Shown piece after piece: positions 6,265 to 7,034 of a stretch of 7,034 nt of DNA. The stretch lies in contig VAZH01000227.1 in assembly GCA_005884465.1 (NCBI GenBank), forward strand, positions 1-7,034. The letters are read 5' to 3'. Under the pieces are notes generated by a model that saw nothing but the letters and a program-made list of their open reading frames with translations, did no database searches and had not been told where the DNA came from. This DNA comes from Alphaproteobacteria bacterium (GTDB taxonomy: Bacteria; Pseudomonadota; Alphaproteobacteria; Rhizobiales; Xanthobacteraceae). The translations under genes were made by a program, and so were the position numbers. Positions within the stretch are counted from its first letter, which is position 1; each line of letters opens with the position of its first letter.

Positions 6265-6537
6265 CTAGGGCGGTGCAGGGTTTGCCGGCTCAACGGGCTT
6301 CGGGCCCGGCAGTTTCGGTTCGAGCTCGGACTTGGGGGCGGTCGGGGTAACCCTCGCTCCGACGGCCCGTGCGGCATCCCCGGTTGTCCTGTAGTTCGCG
6401 ACTTCCGCAGTTTGGACCTTGGCTCTGGTCCACGGACCGCGATCGACAATCACCATTGCCAGCACGCCGAAAACCGCAACCGCGATCGCGATCACGACGG
6501 GGTGGCCCAGCATTCGCTTCCAATGATTTTTCGTCAT
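6265..6537 (-). CDS. Hypothetical membrane-anchored protein with Pro-rich tail
   Basis: A 90-residue protein of unknown function. Residues about 1-10 are basic (MTKNHWKRML), residues about 11-32 (GHPVVIAIAVAVFGVLAMVIVD) form one membrane segment, and the remainder is a periplasmic tail that becomes Pro/Ala/Lys-rich and of low complexity (PGPKPVEPANPAPP). The layout suggests a single-pass protein anchored by its N-terminus. I chose the ATG at 6537 because GAGG at 6546-6549 lies 8 bases upstream and the protein begins with a typical basic start; the frame remains open to 6609 but the extra 24 residues look non-coding. It ends 35 bases from the convergent gene at 6229. No catalytic motif is seen. 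Confidence 0.55.
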   Translation of the reverse strand: MTKNHWKRMLGHPVVIAIAVAVFGVLAMVIVDRGPWTRAKVQTAEVANYRTTGDAARAVGARVTPTAPKSELEPKLPGPKPVEPANPAPP

Positions 6538-6675
6538 CGAGGGTGCCTCACTTGACGCTTCCTCACGAAATAAATCCTGATGGCGGGGAAGGTTCCTGTC
6601 GGGAGGCACCGAAGGCTTCCGAACATTTCAAGAGCGAGCCGATCTTCGGTCAGCAACCATCCGGATTACGCTCGA

Positions 6676-6699
6676 TCGGTACCGGTTCCATGGTCCCGA
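6676..6699 (-). terminator. Possible hairpin downstream of the substrate-binding protein gene
   Basis: TCGGGACC and GGTACCGA on the minus strand pair with one mismatch around an 8-base loop, 30 bases after the stop at 6729. There is no T-tract, so this is a weak candidate for a terminator or 3' stabilising hairpin. Confidence 0.2.
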
Positions 6700-6728
6700 C
6701 AGCGACGCGCTTCCGCCGTTGCGATCGA

Positions 6729-7034
6729 TCACACCTTGAAAAGTTTGGCATAGCGCGCCTTGATCTCCTCGCTCTGCGCCAGCACCGCGGCGGGATCCGA
6801 CTTGAGCAATTTCAGCGTGGACAGCGGCGGATGGCCGGGCTTTTCCTTGACCTGCGCATGAAACGAGCGATGCGCGAAATTATCGACCAGCAATTGCTGT
6901 CCCTCCGAACTAAAAAAGAAGCTCTGGAACAGCCGCGCTGCATTCGGATTCGGGGCGCTGCGGAACACGCCACTGGGAACGACGATGAGCGGTGAACCTT
7001 CGCTCGCATAGACGACCTCGACCGGCTGGCGCTG
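6729..7034 (-). CDS. ABC transporter substrate-binding protein, C-terminal part (runs off window)
   Basis: The last 101 residues of a periplasmic solute-binding protein of the extracellular binding protein family 1/6 (Fe3+/spermidine-putrescine-like type). It delivers a ligand to an ABC permease; the ligand cannot be named from this end. Visible stretches are VVYASEGSPLIVVPSGVF, SAPNPNAARLFQSFFFSSEG, QQLLVDNFAHRSFHAQVKE and the terminal EEIKARYAKLFKV. The 'APNPNAARLF..F..S.EGQ' motif is typical of Fbp-type proteins, where it ends the second lobe. The gene starts beyond 7034, so signal peptide and metal-binding residues are unseen. The frame is open with no damage. No permease or ATPase gene is in the window, though they may lie upstream. 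The family-level call is confident; the iron specificity is not. Confidence 0.8.
   Translation of the reverse strand, partial: QRQPVEVVYASEGSPLIVVPSGVFRSAPNPNAARLFQSFFFSSEGQQLLVDNFAHRSFHAQVKEKPGHPPLSTLKLLKSDPAAVLAQSEEIKARYAKLFKV

Noticed and set aside
6538..6609. N-terminal extension of the Pro-rich membrane protein to 6609
   Set aside because: The downstream ATG at 6537 has the better ribosome site and a typical basic start followed by a membrane segment.
1..7034. CRISPR arrays, tRNA/rRNA genes, intact insertion sequences
   Set aside because: I saw no regularly spaced repeats, no tRNA-like cloverleaf, and no transposase-like frame or terminal repeats around the truncated genes.

Overview
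The window looks like chromosome of an alphaproteobacterium of the Bradyrhizobium/Rhodopseudomonas group (Nitrobacteraceae). I infer this from the GC-rich codon use, the 'MKRREF' type ABC substrate-binding lipoprotein/TctC-like gene remnants, and small membrane proteins that resemble those of that group. No database search was possible, so the taxonomic call is an inference.

Layout. Bases 1-1273 are a graveyard of accessory metabolic genes. On the minus strand lies a heavily decayed ABC_sub_bind-family substrate-binding protein (about 90-448). Its start overlaps, by an ATGA, the stop of a second family member that keeps only its last ~98 codons (445-741). Directly abutting it on the plus strand is the C-terminal half of an enolase-superfamily (mandelate racemase/muconate lactonizing enzyme type) gene (about 739-1273). 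The ABC gene and the enolase gene both lose their 5' ends at one point near 735-745, as expected if one deletion removed a divergent promoter region plus both gene starts. Bases 1274-2153 are AT-richer and gene-poor. They hold a possible single-pass membrane protein (minus), a perfect CRP-type palindrome (1770-1785), and the 5' end of a truncated COG4705-type membrane protein gene (plus).

Bases 2168-5823 are the intact core of the window: a two-gene minus-strand operon, opgG/opgD-like then opgH (mdoG-mdoH). It encodes a Tat-exported periplasmic glucan-processing protein and an inner-membrane family-2 glucosyltransferase. OpgH would polymerise and export a beta-glucan backbone from UDP-glucose, and the OpgG/D protein would process it in the periplasm, giving osmoregulated periplasmic glucan. 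The two genes overlap by about 13 bases, so they are probably translationally coupled. No opgC-like or other modification gene follows.

The 220-base gap upstream of the operon is shared with a divergent 61-codon membrane protein gene (6044-6229) and carries two perfect inverted repeats and a 7-base tandem repeat that could be operators. After that come a convergent 90-residue membrane-anchored protein with a Pro-rich tail (6265-6537, minus) and the C-terminal end of an iron-type/Fbp-like ABC transporter substrate-binding protein running off the right edge (6729-7034, minus).

I found no CRISPR array, tRNA, rRNA, intact transposon or convincing new system. The most interesting items are the deletion junction with paired 5'-truncated genes, the mosaic decay of the ABC-binding protein array, the CRP-like site, and the palindromes in front of the opgGH operon.
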